Below are positions 1 through 11,073 of a DNA stretch of 64,000 bases, piece after piece. Made by a program: the position numbers and the translations under genes. Each line of letters begins with the position of its first letter. The stretch's first letter is position 1. Origin of the DNA: Agapetus fuscipes (taxonomy: Eukaryota > Arthropoda > Insecta > Trichoptera > Glossosomatidae); assembly GCA_951799405.1 (NCBI GenBank), contig OX637356.1, positions 15,027,229 to 15,091,228 of the forward strand, read 5' to 3'. The notes below the pieces were generated by a model. The model worked only from the letters and a program-made list of their open reading frames with translations. It searched no databases and had not been told where the DNA came from.

Positions 1-470
1 TATTCACACATATCTCCTCTGTACCCCAGGCGCGTGCATATGGTAATAGGCAAATACATTTCAGAATAAATATTTTCTCCCATTCCTTTAAAATAACTCA
101 TTTGAAATTGACTGAAGTGCAAACGATGCAAATTTTAAACCGAAAGTGAGCACATAAATTTTGTGAAATATATAAATATATATACATTTTAGAAAATATA
201 TAACTGCGGTTTATTAACCGCAGTTTTTATCAAATTGCTTTTAAACCCGTTTAAAAACATGATAATTATAATTATTAAATTACATTTTTTACTCTTTTGG
301 GGAGCCTTTGGATTTTAGAGCCTTGATAAATAATAATCTGCAATGCTGATTTGTAATGTTGGTTTATTAGTTTGCTACATATTTGCATAAGAATTTTTTT
401 ACTTTTTTTGTATAGATTTCTTTTTAAGGTTTTGTTATTTTTTTATATTTAAATGTACTTTATTATTCAT
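1..470. other. No gene seen; hAT MITE end and a short hairpin
   Basis: 29-165 matches one end of the 28943/41614 MITE family. AACTGCGGTTTATTAACCGC at 203-222 starts a perfect hairpin with the following AGTT. Confidence 0.6.
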
Positions 471-742
471 ATTCCTTGACTTATATGTAGGTTGGTATGA
501 GGCTGACCACCCATACTGTAAACAATGGTTCACTTTGCCAATGTCACCCCTGTTTCAGGGAAGGTCGGCAAGAGTTGCAGGGCTTGTGTTCATTTGAGAT
601 TGGGTTTTTATATTGTAGGTCCACATGCGGCATGTGTCAGCGCGAAATTATGCGTGTCTGCTTCTGGGAATGCATTTAATATGACACTCAAATGAAACAT
701 ACTTTGCAACTTAGATTTAGATTATTTAGATTTAGATAGGAA
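471..742 (+). mobile_element. LINE-A 3' UTR copy
   Basis: Begins TTCCTTGACTTAT, ends in TTTAGATTA repeats. The preceding 405-470 matches the UTR just upstream of the full copy at 16490-16560. Confidence 0.8.
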
Positions 743-1221
743 CGCACCCCTCGAACCGCCCTTAATTCAACAGATTGTATCGAGTAATTTCAGCAACTTG
801 ATATGTTGGCAATATCAGATCCGGGATAGCTCCAAATTTGACAGCTCAAATGAACAAAGTGTACCTATCTACTAACCCTTCCAATACTATAGGGGTAGCT
901 TAAATTAAATAAACCGTTCGGATTGAGGGAACTAAGTACCCATTGAATAATAACAGAGAGGAGCAGAAACTAACTTACTGCAATGGTACTTACTAAAGAC
1001 CACATTTCTCTCAGTCCTGTCAAACGTTGCAATGGTGTACGTTTCAAAATCTATGTTTTCTTGCTTTCTCCATTTTGTGTTTTGACACCCGATTACAACA
1101 CATGCTATAATGTCTTAAAATAATGCCCTTTTCCTTTAAAATTCGTCACTTTTTATCGATCACAAGGTTTACAACGCATGCGTACTATGTTCGGACTGGT
1201 TCGGACATATTACACACGTGA
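743..1221. other. No gene seen
   Basis: 1010-1110 resembles 48150-48300 (TTTTCTTGCT...CTCCAT...TTTTGACA), so part is an unclassified repeat. Confidence 0.5.
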
Positions 1222-1474
1222 CATTCCTTGACTTATAGGTTGGTATGAGGCTGACCACCCATACTGTAAAAAATGGTTCACTTTGCCAATGTCACCCCTG
1301 TTTCAGGGAATGTCGGCAAGAGTTGCAGGGCTTATGTTCATTTGAGGCTTGGATTTTATTTGTAAGTACACAATCAGCATTTGTAAGCGCGAACTACACG
1401 TTTTTGTTTGTGGGCATACATCTGAGAGCTTTGAATGAATATATCCTTGCAACTTAGATTATTATTATTATTAT
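1222..1474 (+). mobile_element. LINE-A 3' UTR copy, left arm of an inverted pair
   Basis: Near-identical in reverse to 1510-1758, with about 35 bases between them. Confidence 0.8.
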
Positions 1475-1509
1475 TTATTACATGGACACGCAGCCGTAAA
1501 GATCTTTAT

Positions 1510-1758
1510 TCTATAATCTATAATCTAAGTTGCAAGGATATATTCATTTAAAGCCCTCAGATGTATGCCCACAAACAAACACGTGTAGTTCGCGCTTACA
1601 AATGCTGATTGTGTACTTACAAATAAAATCCAAACTCAAATGAACATAAGCCCTGCAACTCTTGCCGACATTCCCTGAAACAGGGGTGACATTGGCAAAC
1701 GTGAACTATTTTTTACAGTATGGGTGGTCAGCCTCATACCAACCTATAAGTCAAGGAA
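1510..1758 (-). mobile_element. LINE-A 3' UTR copy, right arm of an inverted pair
   Basis: Reverse orientation. The two copies could fold into a ~240-bp hairpin. Confidence 0.8.
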
Positions 1759-2297
1759 CACTCCTTCTTACTAATGACCATTTTCATAAGTAAGTTGAAA
1801 CAGATATATAATGTCTATTTCCGTTAAAATGATTTCTAGTCCACAGAAATTATAAGTCAATGTATGTTCTCCAAGTACCTTCTAGTATGGCCTCACCCAA
1901 GTATTAAACCATATTGTTATACCAAAAATCAATGGAAAGTCAAACGATCGCTAAAAGCGCTGTTTTAGTTTCAATGCATATTTAAGTAAACGCCATGTTA
2001 CTTTTTATACTTGGCGTTAGGATTCCAGCTTTGTTATTGCTGCCTATCAGAGCTGACAGCTATTGTGGTTCGGATTCCACAGACAATCAAGAAGGTACCT
2101 ACTGAGACTGATGAAGATATTGAAACGATTGCAATTTAATCAAAAGGGCGGTTATTTATTTTGCACAATTTATTTTAAGATACGGTTCACATACACGAGT
2201 GACCTTTGAACTGTATTGCTCGGTAGCTGTGATACAAGTCTGGCTACAGAGCATCTCGGTCTCTGTTTATAGGTGGGCATAAGAGTTATTATAATGT
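1759..2297. other. No feature seen
   Basis: AT-rich, no supported frame or repeat. Confidence 0.5.
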
Positions 2298-2518
2298 GTT
2301 AGCGCGAAATTATACATGTCTGCTTGTGGGAATGCATTTAAAATAAATCTTAAATGATATATATCTATATATCAATATAAAAAACCCAACTCTCAAATGA
2401 ACATAAGCCCTGCAACTCTTGCCGACCTTCCCTGAAGCAGGGGTGACATTGGCAAAGTGAACCATTTTTTACAGTATGGGTGGTCAGCCGCATACCAACC
2501 TATCAGTCAAGGAATAGT
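2298..2518. mobile_element. LINE-A 3' UTR, rearranged (3' half +, 5' half -)
   Basis: 2298-2362 reads the 3' half on +, and 2378-2518 reads the 5' half on -. Either an inversion or two truncated insertions. Confidence 0.7.
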
Positions 2519-2772
2519 GTAATGACAATAATACACACCTCAAGAGCCCTCTGCAAGCTTGGTCGTCGCTATAAAAAAAAATCTCAAGCAAAACCCAGGT
2601 GCTTTGGTAAAGGCTTGATGTACCTTTGGTAAAGGTATGAGTATATGAATTTTTCAACCCAGCGAAGAACATATTTGACAATATAAATGGTATATTTTTT
2701 TGTACTCCGCCAGAATTCGAACTCACAACCTTCCATTTACGAATCAGAAGTGTTAACCACTAGACTGCGGAC
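2519..2772 (-). mobile_element. tRNA-derived SINE-C
   Basis: The reverse strand reads a tRNA-like head (GGTCCGCAGTCTAGTGGTTA A box; a GTTCGAATTC B box), then a body shared with about ten other copies. Confidence 0.75.
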
Positions 2773-2774
2773 CG

Positions 2775-2957
2775 CTAGCATGGGTTTCTCAGATAAATGC
2801 ACAGTTTTTCCTATTCTCTACAAGAAAAAACACTAAACAGTGTGAATATCCTGTAGGATAGAAGTTTTTCATGAGCACTTCCTTATCACTTAGAATGAAA
2901 AGTTACAAACAATATAATGTTTTATTCACGACTTCTCAAATCAGTGAATCAGCACTT
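2775..2957 (+). repeat. Unclassified dispersed repeat
   Basis: Matches the reverse complement of 52852-53055 (shared GCTAGCATGGGTTTCTCAGA end). No coding or terminal features seen. Confidence 0.6.
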
Positions 2958-3281
2958 ATTTAGTTTTACCTCTAAAATGGTGTTTATGTATTTTGAAATG
3001 TTTATTTAATACAAAAGTACCGCGCAACCTTTTCTCTACTTAAAATAGGTCAGGTGAGACAAGTGGAATAGGTAAATGAGAGTGTTTTTGGCACATATAT
3101 GTGCATGAGCAGAGAAATGCATGCACATGTTCACAGTAAACATCTGAGAGCGCCGGAGGCCTGAATAAATAAAGCAAATTCCGGATGTTCTTAATGTGCG
3201 GCACATTCTCCAGAGATACGGAACGAAAATAATTGTTACAACAAACAGAAGTGCTATTCTGCTAAATTCCTTACGACCTAA

Positions 3282-3760
3282 CAGCCCGTTCCCACTTGTC
3301 GGTGTCGGATCCGTATATTAATCGGAAGTTTCAGTGGCAGAACATTATGTATGAAGCTATGGTTTGGGCATGTGGAAAGAATGAATGATGATAGACTGAA
3401 AAAGTATGTATACAAAGAAAGTGTGAAAGGAAAAAGAGGGAAGGGACGGCCGAGAAAAGTATGGAGTGATCAGATTGAGGAGATTGTGAAGGAATGGGAT
3501 ATACAAAGTGAGCGTAAAAGAAGAAAATGCATGAAAAAGGTGATGGATATGAATGTATTGAAAGAGGTATGTAAGGATAGGAAGAAATGGAGGCAGCTCT
3601 GCTGAGGCTCTGGCCACCCCTAGCGGAATGGTGACAGAGTTACAGTTACAGTTACAGTATGTATTCACACTTATCGGAAACCGATTTTGTCCGAAATGTT
3701 CTGCCACTGGAACCTCCGATTAATAAACGGATATGACACCCGACAAGTGGGAACAGGCTC
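3282..3760. mobile_element. PIF/Harbinger-like MITE interrupted by a LINE
   Basis: Inverted repeats of about 65 bp beginning (C/G)AGCC(C/T)GTTCCCACTTG, flanked by TAA (3279-3281 and 3761-3763). A truncated LINE-B copy sits inside it. Confidence 0.8.
3353..3657 (+). mobile_element. LINE-B, 5'-truncated, tail (ACAGTT)n
   Basis: Encodes LWFGHVERMNDDRLKK, GKRGKGRPRKVWSDQIEEI and KKWRQLC, the C-terminal end of an RTE-like non-LTR retrotransposon. The stop is followed by GGCCACCCCTAGCGGAATGG and ACAGTT repeats. The flanking direct repeat is TATGTAT. Confidence 0.8.
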
Positions 3761-4400
3761 TAAGGCGACGAGCTGGCGATTCGTGTCCTAAAATAAGATG
3801 TACTGTGATTTTTTTATCTATGGAGTTCTTTCGCAAGCGCTAGCGCTCCCGACTTGTTTTGGCCGGCGCACAGTGGGCGGAAAGTCGAATCTAGCGCATA
3901 ATAAGTCGCCATATTGAAAATTTATGCTTTAGTCGCAAAATTATCCGGTTTTTTTTAATAGATTAGTAGCAATGGATGTTTATGGATAAAAATGACATAT
4001 AATAGTGTTGAAAATATGCACAATTATTGAAAAAATCCAAGTGAAAGTCGGAAGATTTTTTTTCAAATTTTATATTCGTTTGATACAGATATTGATCATT
4101 TATCCAATTTTACATTTGTACCTGAAGGTGATAAAATAAAAGATACTAAATACATATCATTTACCAAGTGAAAAAAAAACAGTATTTCAATCCATACAAC
4201 TAAAAATATCTGGTTTTTTATTCCATAAAAATTACTAAAAATCAATTATGAATTTTCACAGTGTTGATACACAAACAATACAAAATGTAATAAATTAACA
4301 ATTTGTAAGAAGTAAATATTTTAAATAAAGGATAAGATAAAGTAGGTACATATGAATAAGATGTTCAATAAATAGAAAAATAATGAAAATCATAAAGGTA

Positions 4401-4664
4401 TGTGAGGGTTTTTCTTCTCTCCTGCTGATTGACACAATTAATAATATATCATACTCACTTTAATATGTTTGTTTTTATTTCTTTCACAATGTATACACAA
4501 TAAACCACAGCACAATAATCTTAATTATTCTTAATTACACAGGCTTCTGGCTCTCACGCCAGGCAAGCTTTTTCTCTCTCTTTCCGCCTTCCTTTGTTTT
4601 CCTTTTCATTCAAATTCAAATCTCATGTTCCATTTTACCTAACAAACAAATCCATCTCGTTACA
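4401..4664 (-). repeat. 3' LTR
   Basis: 264 bp, same sequence as 7991-8254. The polypurine tract adjoins it at 4669-4681. Confidence 0.9.
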
Positions 4665-5312
4665 ATACACCTCCTTCCTCTCATAAAAAAAAAACATTCC
4701 CAATTTTTTTTTTTCTTTTACAATGAGTAAATAATGTATCATAATGCTCAGCCGGCGCCACATATTTTGTTTTATTTTAAGGATAAATTTCAAAAATATG
4801 AAAATAAAAAAAAAACCTGTTTCTGATACATTATTCAGTCATTAATACATTTTTTTAACAATACCAATTATTTTCATACTAAAATTAATATAATTTTTTT
4901 TTAACACAAATTTCATATTCAATATTATAAACAAATATTTGTTTTTTTTTTTTTTAATACTTAATTCAACAATTCAAAATAATCAAATAACAATACATAA
5001 TAAACATTCACCAGTTTATTAATCAATTCATTAAAATAACTTTTTTTTTTTTTTAAACATGTATCACATCTTTCCCAATATTTAAATTTATTTCAAATTT
5101 ATTTTTCATTAATAAATTTATCAGTCCATCAATTTTTTTTTTTAAAAAAAAACTTTACCTTCATATGTAATACTTTGTTTAATTAATGTTTCATACCTTC
5201 ATTCATGCAATATTTCATAATTCATTCTTTCACTGATCACTTTTATATCAACTTTCACCGTATCATTCATCACCTCAAATTTTTCATACACATGAAAATA
5301 TGTTTTTTTTTT

Positions 5313-5612
5313 TTAATCTAATTTGATTATGTCCTTGATGTGATATTTATTTATAACATTTGTGTCTATATCTTTTAATACATAGACTATCTTGCTAACT
5401 TTCTTTTCTATTCTGGCTTTGACAAATTTTGGAGCCAACTTTGTACAGAAGTATTTCCCTGCATTTGATTGTATGAAATTCTTACGCCATACAATATCCC
5501 CTTGATCATAGACACGATTTGATCTACCTTTATTATAATAATTTGCATTTTTATTATATGCATCCCATAAATTTTCTGTTACAATTTTGTATAATGTGTT
5601 TAATTCCTTCAT
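5313..5612 (-). CDS. Pol fragment: integrase C-terminal end
   Basis: Contains YYNKGRSNRVYDQGDIVWRK, KLAPKFVKARIEKKVSKIVY and YHIKDIIKLD. This is the pattern (GDxVW...KLAPKFxG...HxxDI) of gypsy-type integrase C-termini. The catalytic core is missing. Confidence 0.8.
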   Translation of the reverse strand: MKELNTLYKIVTENLWDAYNKNANYYNKGRSNRVYDQGDIVWRKNFIQSNAGKYFCTKLAPKFVKARIEKKVSKIVYVLKDIDTNVINKYHIKDIIKLD

Positions 5613-5623
5613 TTTATCTTTAT

Positions 5624-5887
5624 TGTAACGAGATGGATTTGTTTGTTAGGTAAAATGGAACATGAGATTTGAATTTGAATGAAAAGGAAAACAAAGGAAG
5701 GCGGAAAGAGAGAGAAAAAGCTTGCCTGGCGTGAGAGCCAGAAGCCTGTGTAATTAAGAATAATTAAGATTATTGTGCTGTGGTTTATTGTGTATACATT
5801 GTGAAAGAAATAAAAACAAACATATTAAAGTGAGTATGATATATTATTAATTGTGTCAATCAGCAGGAGAGAAGAAAAACCCTCACA
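5624..5887 (+). repeat. Internal LTR in inverted orientation
   Basis: 264 bp, the reverse complement of the two flanking LTRs with no difference seen by eye. No target duplication flanks it. It begins where the integrase C-terminal frame starts and ends where the protease/RT frame is cut (its TGA supplies the stop). Confidence 0.9.
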
Positions 5888-6542
5888 TTTTATTTAACTC
5901 TGTGTTAACCTGTCTCTGTCTTGCTGGACTGAGTGGATAATACTTTTGTTTTATTGGAGGACCTTCTGTCTGAATTCTGTGTTCAATGAGGTTTGTGCAT
6001 CCTAAGCCTATTTTTTCATAAGAGATGTCCTTGAAATCATTTTCTATTGTTTTTAATTGCTGTAATTGGTTATCTGTTAATTTAGTTCTATTTGTAATTT
6101 TACCTAATTCACTAATATTTTTGCTATTTGAATATGTAATTTTACTTATTAAACTCGGTTCTAATTCAAATTTTATCCAAAAATCTATTCCAAAAATTAA
6201 GTCTTGTTGTAAACCTTGTAAAACATAAAAATCTACATGTTTTATTTGATTGTCACATTTTACCTCTAAATTTATTTTACCAAGTATTTTTATATTTTTA
6301 CCATTTGCCAACGAGATATTTTCATGGGTTTTTATAATTTTGTAATTTCTTTGTAAAAAATAATCAAATGTTTTTTCATTGATTGCAGAAATAGATGCAC
6401 CTGAATCTAGTAAACCTGTAAAGTTTTTGTTCTCAATATTTACTGTTAAAAATGGTCTTTTATCAAATTGTTTAGCAAAAATGAGTGGTGCAATTTGATA
6501 ATTTTTATTAAAAATTTGAATGAAATTAAGCCAGCTCTTCAT
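5883..6542 (-). CDS. Pol fragment: aspartic protease and first residues of reverse transcriptase
   Basis: The frame can be extended upstream to overlap the gag end. LLDSGASISAIN is the retropepsin active site. It ends with IKQKYYPLSPARQRQVNTEL, the usual start of gypsy-type RT, where the inverted LTR cuts it. The polymerase is absent. Confidence 0.85.
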   Translation of the reverse strand: MKSWLNFIQIFNKNYQIAPLIFAKQFDKRPFLTVNIENKNFTGLLDSGASISAINEKTFDYFLQRNYKIIKTHENISLANGKNIKILGKINLEVKCDNQIKHVDFYVLQGLQQDLIFGIDFWIKFELEPSLISKITYSNSKNISELGKITNRTKLTDNQLQQLKTIENDFKDISYEKIGLGCTNLIEHRIQTEGPPIKQKYYPLSPARQRQVNTELNKM

Positions 6543-6577
6543 TTCTGATTTTTGTGTTTGTACTGAAGGCCGACTAT

Positions 6578-7522
6578 CTACAAGTTTTTTGAATTACTAT
6601 TGTATGTCGTATTTGTTCTGTTTTGTATATTTATATTTCTGTTCATTTTTGTTTTGTCTGTATAATCACTTTTTTTATTTTTAACAAAACAATCTTTTTG
6701 TACATGTCCTGTACGCTTACATGAGTAACAGATTACTGTGTGTTTTTTAAAATTTCCATTTTTTATAAAACAATTTCTTTCCACATGTCCTCTTTTATTA
6801 CAAAAGTGGCATACTATATTATTTGTGAAACTTCTACATTTATTCTGTATGTAATCTAATTTTCTATTTTTAGTCCAACAATCTATTTCATCATGTCCTA
6901 ATTTACTACAAAAATTGCATTTTTGCATTACATTTTTCTCTTTTATGTCATTCATTACATTTAAATTCTTACATTCATTAAATTTTATAAATGATTCAAA
7001 CTTGCTACATATTGTAGATAATTCCTCTGTATTTTTAATTTCAGATGTTGTCAGTAAAGTTGCATATTTTTCTGACAATCCATGAATTATTATGTCCATA
7101 AGTTCTTTATCATGCATTCTTTTATTTAATAAATTATTTTTTGATTTTACCTTTAAAATATAAACAGATGCATTATCATGACCTTGTACCATATTTAAAA
7201 TTTCTAACTTAAGATTCCTTTGAAAGTCATATTTTTCAAATTGTTGTAAGAATTTGGTTTTAAAAATTTTCCAATCAAATTCACAGTTAATTGCTCTGTA
7301 CCAAGTTAACGGAAAATCTGTTAAAAATATAGGCATACACTCTACCAAATAATCTAATTTTAATTTGTAGACTTTGGCTAATTCTTCTAACCTTATTATA
7401 AATTCATTTGGTTCACTTTCACCATTAAAAGATATTTTTAACTTGAGAGGATCAAAATTTATGGACTCCATTGTGTTACTTTCTAAATCCTTTTTATTAT
7501 TTATTTTTTTAGATTTCATCAT
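6578..7522 (-). CDS. Gag of the LTR element
   Basis: 314 residues. The N-terminal half resembles gypsy-type capsid (LTDFPLTWYRA, KTKFLQQFEKYD). Three CCHC zinc knuckles follow: CNFCSKLGHDEIDC, CHFCNKRGHVERNC and CYSCKRTGHVQKDC. The frame is open, so this copy is young. It coats and packages the element RNA. The pol frame overlaps its last codons in another frame, implying a ribosomal frameshift. Confidence 0.85.
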   Translation of the reverse strand: MMKSKKINNKKDLESNTMESINFDPLKLKISFNGESEPNEFIIRLEELAKVYKLKLDYLVECMPIFLTDFPLTWYRAINCEFDWKIFKTKFLQQFEKYDFQRNLKLEILNMVQGHDNASVYILKVKSKNNLLNKRMHDKELMDIIIHGLSEKYATLLTTSEIKNTEELSTICSKFESFIKFNECKNLNVMNDIKEKNVMQKCNFCSKLGHDEIDCWTKNRKLDYIQNKCRSFTNNIVCHFCNKRGHVERNCFIKNGNFKKHTVICYSCKRTGHVQKDCFVKNKKSDYTDKTKMNRNINIQNRTNTTYNSNSKNL

Positions 7523-7990
7523 TTGCTGTATATTTTCAATTTGTGTAATGAGAAAAAATCATTTCATCTCAAAAAAAATTTCATACAAATTAAATATAAC
7601 ACCATCTATATATATTTATCTAAACTGATTTGAAACAAACTGGTTCATATCCATTCTTCATTCTTCCGCGGTGTTCCATTTTTAAATCTTCTTCTGCCCG
7701 TGGTGTAGGTAGTTTGAATTCTCTCACCTTCAATATTTTCAAAACAGCGTTTCAAATCTTGTAATTTCTTGTTGTTAATTGTATAAGTCGATGTCTTCAC
7801 TAGCTTTTAAACGTGTTGATGCTTTCCATTATGCTTTCACAAACATAAATCTGTCCAATTTTAATTATTTCATATATTGTATTGTTTTCAATGTCATTTA
7901 TTGGAATCGAATGTCATTTGTTTTTGTTTGAGAAAATTTTCTTCATAGGAATTTCATTTACAGATTTTTCTTTTACGTTGGGCGCCAAAA

Positions 7991-8254
7991 TGTGAGGGTT
8001 TTTCTTCTCTCCTGCTGATTGACACAATTAATAATATATCATACTCACTTTAATATGTTTGTTTTTATTTCTTTCACAATGTATACACAATAAACCACAG
8101 CACAATAATCTTAATTATTCTTAATTACACAGGCTTCTGGCTCTCACGCCAGGCAAGCTTTTTCTCTCTCTTTCCGCCTTCCTTTGTTTTCCTTTTCATT
8201 CAAATTCAAATCTCATGTTCCATTTTACCTAACAAACAAATCCATCTCGTTACA
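7991..8254 (-). repeat. 5' LTR
   Basis: 264 bp. The primer-binding site starts at 7987 reading leftward on the - strand. Confidence 0.9.
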
Positions 8255-8450
8255 GTATACCAAATATACTTACACCGAAATTGGATGTGCAGAAATACGT
8301 AATATACCTATAAAAGACAGTCAGCCAATGTGATTAAAAGTGAACATGAAAATTATGAGAACCCACATGGAAAAGGAAGTTAATAATAAACATAAAAAAA
8401 ACTAATAATATTTCGAGTTTATGTACAAGCTTTCACAAAAAATATAGTTT

Positions 8451-8890
8451 TCACAAGATAATTATTTTGACTGAACAAAAAACACGTAAAAGCGCTAGCG
8501 TAGTTGATGGACTGAAGGCTTGTTTATAAGTGGAATGACTGGCACTTCCATCACCTCCCCATTTGAACAGCATTGTAAGGTCCGGTGCTGAAGATGCCGA
8601 ATCTAGGAGAGCTTGCTGCAACACTTCCTTTTGACTCTCCAGTAACCTCTGCACTGCGTGGTTGACAAGCCCTTGCACGGTTACTGTCGCAGAAATATCG
8701 GACACTGTTATGAAGTTTTCACTGGGGTAGCAATCTTTTTTAGCTTCCCTTATAACATCATACGAGGGATAAATGTTAGCTTTTCGAGCTTTAGCTCCCC
8801 ATTGAATTAGTCTGTACGAGTGTTTGGCTAAATTTGCGTCAACATACAATGCAAGTGCTTCTTCTGGCGTGTATTTGACTGGCTCTGTAA
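8451..8890 (-). pseudogene. Transib transposase fragment, central part
   Basis: Reads FTEPVKYTPEEALALYVDAN onward to LFKWGGDGSASHSTYKQAF. KWG-x-DG-x-S-x-HS-x-YKQ is the motif around the first catalytic Asp of Transib/RAG1-like DDE recombinases, as I recall the family. The frame then stops and no second Asp or Glu region is seen, so the enzyme is incomplete. The upstream frame continues on the other side of the Harbinger-like insertion. Confidence 0.7.
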
Positions 8891-10521
8891 AGGCTGGTTC
8901 GGACAAGGCGAGTAATTTAGTCAAGTAACGAGTAATTTAGTGGCTAAACGTGTGCGAACCCCAACAATTTAGTCCAGTAGTTAAGTCAATGGTTTAGTCA
9001 AGCCGATCCATTTCATTCTATTTTTTCGGGCAAGTAGCGGCCCCGCCCACCGTCCGTGGGCGAGTGTTGCCGAGAAGCCACGGAAAAGTCCGAGTCCGAA
9101 TAGCCACGGAAAAGCCCGAGTCCGAGTCGAGTTTATTAGCGGCCGCGCCATTGGCCGCTCACTCTTGGCGGGGAAACGGAAATGCAAGAATGGCGGCAAT
9201 TTAAATTGGCTGCAGTTTGAAAAGATAATGCCCGTTTTCAGCAAGAATATTTAAAGATAAAGTGCTGTTTAAAAATATTTAAGTACTTAAGAACTTCTTA
9301 TATTTGCGAGCCCGATGCTCTGCTCCCTAAACTTAGCGACCTGTCAGTGAGGTTATGTCATGTTTAAACTGTAAATAAGTGGATATGCACACCGATATCC
9401 TTGTTTTTTTAGAAACTCTTGAGAATATAGAAGTTGCTAGGACTTATCTACGTCCAAAAAGTTTTGAGAAAGGTAATTTTTTTTCGATAAGAATAGTATG
9501 ACATCGATTTTTGGTGCGGATATCAGCTGTCAAAAATACAATCATGTAGCTTCTTGCTGACAATAGAGCTGTACAAATATAGTTTTGGTAAAGATGTTGT
9601 GGAAATAACTATTATCGTCCATGAATTTATTACGTATTTAAAAACATCGATCTTTTACATTGATCGATGTTTATAGGTACCTACCATAAATTTGTCATAT
9701 CACAGGCCTTATGATATCCTTCAGATGGATTGTTACTTATTGTTTTGTACAGAAACAATTCAGTGACACACGGGGATAACTAATTAGAGGCATTACAATT
9801 TTATGCCACTGTAAGCCATCAGCTGGTATCTGTGACAGACGTGAGAGGCGTATGTAGCAGGATTGAACAAGTTTCTCGCGGTCAGCCTCTGAAAAGTTGA
9901 ACCATGTTATTGGTGACCGCCGTGTATTTGAAAATGCCGATTTTACATGTCGAATATTGATGTTAATTGTCAACAACGAAAAACGCAACAGAGAAATGCA
10001 TCTGAATGCAGCTGCAGACTAGAGCCGTATTATAGTGTGTGCATACAAAATATACTTTGTACACATCATTGAAAAGATAAAAATTCAATTAAAAAATAAT
10101 GTTTGCAGCGTAAATGGTAGATATTATTATAAACATCAAATAGTCATGTGTTGTTTTTATTTAAAATGTGTATATTATTTTATAAACCATAAAATACATT
10201 TCGAATTTACAAAAGTCGAGTTTCGAAGTTGTTTGCTAAACAGGCTCCTAGCTAGGTGGCCGGGCATAAATCAGTTAATATTACCAAACCATAGCCAATT
10301 TAAAGGGCTTTATAATAACATGATTTTAATACTCAATTAATATTTTCAAACTGCAGCCAATTCAAATTTTCCGCCATTATAGAAAGGGCTTTCTGCAGCC
10401 AACTTCGCACTTGTGTACTGTACTGGACCGTAATGCGAACGCTTCACGGGCGAGTAGCGCCCCGCCCACTACTAAATTACTCGTTACTTGACTAAATCAG
10501 TGGCCTTGTGCGAACTAGCCT
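8891..10521. mobile_element. PIF/Harbinger-like non-autonomous element inside Transib
   Basis: Terminal inverted repeat AGGCT(G/A)GTTCG(G/C)ACAAGGC at both ends, flanked by TAA (8888-8890 and 10522-10524). Subterminal GTAATTTAGT-type motifs recur at both ends. The 1.6 kb interior has no recognisable transposase. It interrupts the Transib reading frame, so it is younger than Transib. Confidence 0.75.
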
Positions 10522-10524
10522 TAA

Positions 10525-11073
10525 GTGGTATGTAGAATGCTTTTTTTTTATCTTTGATGCACGATGCGGAGTAGCTTCAAGATCCATAAGGACCTTAGCA
10601 GCATCTCTTTTGCCTGATTTTTGCAAACTTAATTTTGATGCAAACATAATTTATTCGTGACTTCTGGTTCCAAGAAGTAAAAAAACTTTTATTCTTTTTG
10701 TTTGGTCACTTACTTGTGAAAAATGAGCCAACGGTCGTCCCATAGACGATGAGGGTACTGATCTTGTATTGAAGTCAGGCAAAATAATGTTCGTCAACAA
10801 CCACTCACTATTTTTTTTTTCAAAAACTTTAACATTACGGTATGAATGTGCCCACTTTAAACGCAGTTGGGCTGTAAATTTTTTTAGTATTCCTCTTATT
10901 TTTGCACAAAATTCATCACTTTTATCATTTTGAAGCTCAAGTTGTAAAAATAAAAAATCCATGACAGCCGTATTTTTTTTCGCTGCGATCCTTTCATTTC
11001 GCCATACTTCGAAAAGCTCTCTTCTTTGGACTAACATGGTTCTTTTAAAAAATCGTAAAAAAATTAGTCGCAA
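10525..11073 (-). pseudogene. Transib transposase fragment, upstream part
   Basis: The frame reads RRELFEVWRNERIAAKKN, then SSSMGRPLAHFSQVSDQTKR. After a frameshift it continues as KSGKRDAAKVLMDLEATPHR ASK up to the insertion at 10521, beyond which FTEPVKYTPEEALALY resumes. GRPxxxFxxxSxxTKR is a common Transib/RAG1-like motif. At least one frameshift is present. Confidence 0.6.

Larger units (their letters stand above)
4401..8254 (-). mobile_element. LTR retrotransposon with gag, protease, integrase tail and a third inverted LTR
   Basis: Two 264-bp direct LTRs (4401-4664 and 7991-8254) begin TGTGAGGG, end GTTACA and look identical. The flanks share GTA(T). On the - strand a primer-binding site TGGCGCCCAACGT sits three bases after the 5' LTR, and a polypurine tract GAGAGGAAGGAGG lies at 4669-4681 before the 3' LTR. 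Gag, protease and the integrase C-terminus are present, but RT, RNase H and most of integrase are replaced by a reverse-oriented LTR. About 650 bp between integrase and the 3' LTR is AT-rich non-coding. Confidence 0.9.

Noticed and set aside
1222..1474. 70-codon frames repeated at 1245, 16468 and 61815 as a small protein family
   Set aside because: They are shadows of the LINE-A 3' UTR repeat, not coding sequence.
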